This document shows, piece by piece, positions 5,211-6,805 of a DNA stretch of 6,805 bases. The notes under the pieces are model-generated. The model did not search any database and was not told where the DNA came from. It saw only the letters and a program-made list of their open reading frames with translations. The stretch spans positions 1-6,805 of the forward strand of contig QIGD01000066.1 of assembly GCA_003229935.1 (NCBI GenBank), read 5' to 3'. The stretch is from Methanobacteriota archaeon. GTDB taxonomy: Archaea; Hydrothermarchaeota; Hydrothermarchaeia; Hydrothermarchaeales; BMS3B. The translations under genes were made by a program, and so were the position numbers. The number at the start of each line of letters is the position of its first letter. Positions within the stretch are counted from its first letter, which is position 1.

Positions 5211-5509
5211 TTAAACTCTTCGCAGGCGTACTATCCAACCGCACCCGCTTCGACATAGTTATGCTGCTCATGAAAAAGGAGATGAGCGTTCTTGAGTTGT
5301 GCAGTGAGAGCGCTTATGAGCAGAGCAGGGTATCCCACAACCTCAAGTGCCTCCTCAACTGCGGTTTTGTTGATGTAGAACAGCATGGCAGGAGGCATGT
5401 GTACAGCCTTAACCATGAAATGAAGGATTTAATATCAGAAATTGAAAACCATATCCAGCTTTATGAAGCAAGACTGAGAAAGTGCGATATTCTGAGGGAG
5501 GAGACCTGA
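5195..5509 (+). CDS. ArsR/SmtB-family winged-helix metal-responsive repressor
   Basis: This 104-residue protein has the compact ArsR fold. RFDIVMLLMKK (18-28) leads into the helix-turn-helix SVLELCSESAYEQSRVSHNLKCLLNCGFV (31-59, recognition helix about 43-56), then the wing VEQHGRRHVYSL (61-72) and a C-terminal dimerisation helix. ELCSES (35-39 region) replaces the ELCVCDL metal motif of ArsR and keeps only C36. Other cysteines are C52, C56 and C97, so metal sensing probably uses a different set. By context it should respond to mercury or organomercury, as ArsR-type MerR proteins do in Streptomyces, and repress itself and merB. The ATG at 5195 is favoured by the TATA spacing; ATG 5198 is adjacent. 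The effector is inferred, not seen. Confidence 0.88.
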   Translation: MMYESFKLFAGVLSNRTRFDIVMLLMKKEMSVLELCSESAYEQSRVSHNLKCLLNCGFVDVEQHGRRHVYSLNHEMKDLISEIENHIQLYEARLRKCDILREET

Positions 5510-5580
5510 TACTGTTGAGCCTGTGGTACTATATGAGAGAGGATGAGTGAGAAGTGTAATATCGAAAAGGAGGTAAAAAA

Positions 5581-6276
5581 ATGACATTTGAAACAGAAGA
5601 TATGTCTGAAAAGGTTTGTAAAAGGTGTGAAACCGAGGGTATGAAAGTTGTGCCTCTAACCCTAGGGGTGCATGTAAAGGAGGAGTACTGGGACAAAATA
5701 GACGAGGACTTTTACTTCTGCCCCTCGCAGGAGTGTGATGTGGTGTATTTCAACAATGCTAAAGATGTTTACCTCACAAAAGCTGAAGTTAAAACAAGGG
5801 TTGGAGTTAAAGAAAATTCTGAGCCAAAGCCTCTATGCTATTGCAACAGGGTTACGGATGAAATGCTTAGGAAGGCGATTATCGAGGATAAGTGCTGCTC
5901 TACTATTGAGGATGTTCAGGAGGTTACGAATGCAGGGAAGGGCAAGTGGTGCCTGACAACAAATCCCTCTGGCAGGTGCTGTGAGTGGTATCTCAAGGAT
6001 ATAATAAACTCATATCTAAGTCAGGTGGAGGTTGAAGCTCCGAAGGATGTTAAGAAGGAGAAAGCCCAGAAGAGGAGGCTGGTGCTGAATGTTACAGGAA
6101 TGACATGTCAGGGCTGCGTGGGAGTTGTTAAGGGTAATCTGGAGAGTGTGGGAGCAGACAAAGTCAGAGTATCTCTCAGTGAAGGTAAGGCAGAGATGCT
6201 TGTGCCTCAGAGTGAGAGCGTTGAAAAGTTTGTGAAGGCTGTCAGGAATGCTGGGTATGGGGCGGAGGTTAGGTGA
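5581..6276 (+). CDS. copZ: CopZ-type iron-sulfur metallochaperone with HMA domain
   Basis: This 231-residue protein closely resembles Archaeoglobus fulgidus CopZ, a copper chaperone with a redox-active N-terminal domain. Expected zinc ligands are C13, C16, C47 and C52 (CKRC and CPSQEC). The likely [2Fe-2S] cysteines are C86 and C88 (CYCNRVT), C124 (GKGKWC) and C133 or C134 (SGRCC). A charged linker (about 150-166) leads to a heavy-metal-associated domain (167-231) with the metal motif GMTCQGC (C176, C179). C105-C106 is an additional vicinal pair. AAAGGAGGT (5566-5574) gives a strong ribosome site 6 nt before the ATG. The gene starts 71 nt after arsR and is probably cotranscribed with it. Copper is the known cargo of the family; mercury is suggested only by the merB neighbour. 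No P-type ATPase follows in the window. Confidence 0.93.
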   Translation: MTFETEDMSEKVCKRCETEGMKVVPLTLGVHVKEEYWDKIDEDFYFCPSQECDVVYFNNAKDVYLTKAEVKTRVGVKENSEPKPLCYCNRVTDEMLRKAIIEDKCCSTIEDVQEVTNAGKGKWCLTTNPSGRCCEWYLKDIINSYLSQVEVEAPKDVKKEKAQKRRLVLNVTGMTCQGCVGVVKGNLESVGADKVRVSLSEGKAEMLVPQSESVEKFVKAVRNAGYGAEVR

Positions 6277-6296
6277 AAGTGAGTTTGTAAAACTAT

Positions 6297-6314
6297 GGGG
6301 GTTGTTGTACCCCC
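6297..6314 (+). terminator. GC-rich hairpin after copZ
   Basis: GGGGGT (6297-6302) and ACCCCC (6309-6314) form a 6-bp stem with a 6-nt loop, 21 nt after the copZ stop. No T-run follows, so it is either a weak terminator or an RNA-stabilising 3' hairpin. Confidence 0.4.
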
Positions 6315-6327
6315 TAACTATATGGGC

Positions 6328-6336
6328 ATTTAAAAG
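6328..6336 (+). promoter_or_regulatory. Candidate TATA box for the NrtS-like gene
   Basis: ATTTAAAAG predicts a start near 6358 and a leader of about 15 nt before ATG 6373. The match is weak, and the neighbourhood is AT-rich enough to produce such boxes by chance. Confidence 0.3.
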
Positions 6337-6372
6337 AGGAGCAGGGAATAAAATAATATTTGAAGAAGTATT

Positions 6373-6642
6373 ATGAAATTGTTTTTAAGGCATGCAACAG
6401 ATAAGGTTTGCGTTTATCGGTCGGTGAAAGTAGGAGTTGTAGTTGGCACCTTACTTGCATTAATTAATCATTACAATGCAATTTTGAGTGGCACTCTGAC
6501 TGCTACCATTATTTTTCAAATTTTGCTAACTTATATTGTGCCTTACGGTGTCGCAACTTATGGCTCTGCTATGCAGGCAAGACATATTGAGTTACAGGAG
6601 TTAAAGAAAATAGAAAAGAGCAGCAGATTGCAAAAGAAGTAG
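6373..6642 (+). CDS. nrtS: NrtS-like small membrane protein, putative nitrate/nitrite transporter family
   Basis: This 89-residue protein has two predicted membrane helices (about 19-36 and 43-62) and a Lys/Glu-rich cytosolic tail (70-89). RSVKVGVVVGTLLALINHYNAIL (16-38) and LLTYIVPYGVATYG (51-64) match the pattern I recall for NrtS, a small nitrate/nitrite transporter component described in cyanobacteria. The same short family is found in organisms with no obvious nitrate use, so transport of nitrate here is uncertain. No clear Shine-Dalgarno sequence precedes the ATG. It lies 96 nt after copZ, behind a hairpin, so it is probably a separate transcript unrelated to the metal genes. Confidence 0.72.
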   Translation: MKLFLRHATDKVCVYRSVKVGVVVGTLLALINHYNAILSGTLTATIIFQILLTYIVPYGVATYGSAMQARHIELQELKKIEKSSRLQKK

Positions 6643-6689
6643 AAATACTTATAAAATCTGGTATAAAAATATAATGGAACAGGGTCTGA

Positions 6690-6720
6690 CATACTCCCAC
6701 GACTAAAGAGGCTTTCCGAC
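6690..6720 (+). mobile_element. Degenerate IS200/IS605-end-like remnant
   Basis: CATACTCCCACGACTAAAG followed by AGGCTTTCCGAC resembles IS605-type right ends of the form CTCCC-stem-CTAAAG-stem-GGCTTTCC, but the right stem arm (expected near TCGTGGG) is missing. It shares CTCCCAC, AAGAGG and TTTCC, in that order, with the intact hairpin at 38-79. The surrounding 163 nt (6643-6805) hold no gene that I can support. Confidence 0.35.
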
Positions 6721-6765
6721 AATTACTCTCAGTAATATAAAGACTGCTTATTTTAGACAATAAAG

Positions 6766-6777
6766 GCTAAATTTAGC
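6766..6777. repeat. Perfect 12-bp palindrome GCTAAATTTAGC
   Basis: GCTAAATTTAGC is a perfect palindrome in the AT-rich right-hand non-coding stretch. GCTTATTT also occurs twice nearby (6746-6753, 6776-6783). Role unknown; an operator for a gene beyond the window or part of an element end are both possible. Confidence 0.4.
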
Positions 6778-6805
6778 TTATTTCCCGTAGTATTTTTGAT
6801 TACGG

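Noticed and set aside
5510..5580. Separate promoter for copZ in the arsR-copZ gap
   Set aside because: ACTATATGAG is only a poor TATA match and no ATGA-N8-TCAT site is present; cotranscription with arsR is simpler.
6674..6706. Ten-codon rightward frame after the NrtS-like gene
   Set aside because: It is too short to support; it runs through the IS-end-like remnant and has no ribosome site.
6569..6760. Leftward open frame at the right end
   Set aside because: It overlaps the end of the NrtS-like gene and the IS-like remnant, with no recognisable product.

Overview
The window looks like a chromosomal segment from an archaeon, probably a euryarchaeote. It carries sn-glycerol-1-phosphate dehydrogenase (archaeal lipid synthesis), a UPF0179 protein, an archaeal NIP7-like protein and a long archaeal-type FKBP. 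Promoters are archaeal too: TATA boxes lie about 26 nt upstream of leaderless or short-leader starts. The CopZ-like protein strongly resembles Archaeoglobus CopZ, which hints at an Archaeoglobus- or anaerobic-methanotroph-like lineage, but the exact lineage cannot be fixed from this sequence.

Layout. Positions 1-87 hold a long imperfect hairpin that looks like the right end of an IS200/IS605-type element. It sits directly before a rightward pair, nip7 (88-576) and an FKBP-type prolyl isomerase with a charged heptad tail (588-1349). These converge, with a 4-nt overlap, on a leftward operon of egsA (2829-1780) and a UPF0179 gene (1783-1346), which themselves overlap by ATGA. Next comes leftward glnA (4281-2944), which has its own promoter and a terminator hairpin whose loop contains the stop codon.

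From 4414 to 6276 there is a rightward accessory block: an organomercurial lyase (merB), an ArsR-family repressor and an iron-sulfur CopZ-type metallochaperone. merB and arsR have near-duplicate promoters. Both contain the pattern ATGA-N8-TCATATGA-N8-TCAT at the same distance from the TATA box, so the ArsR protein very likely controls both transcripts. The inferred pathway is that MerB cleaves carbon-mercury bonds and the CopZ-like protein receives or handles the released metal. No mercuric reductase (MerA) is present in the window.

The right end holds a small two-helix NrtS-like membrane protein (6373-6642). It is followed by 163 nt of AT-rich non-coding DNA with a second, degenerate IS605-end-like sequence and a 12-bp palindrome.
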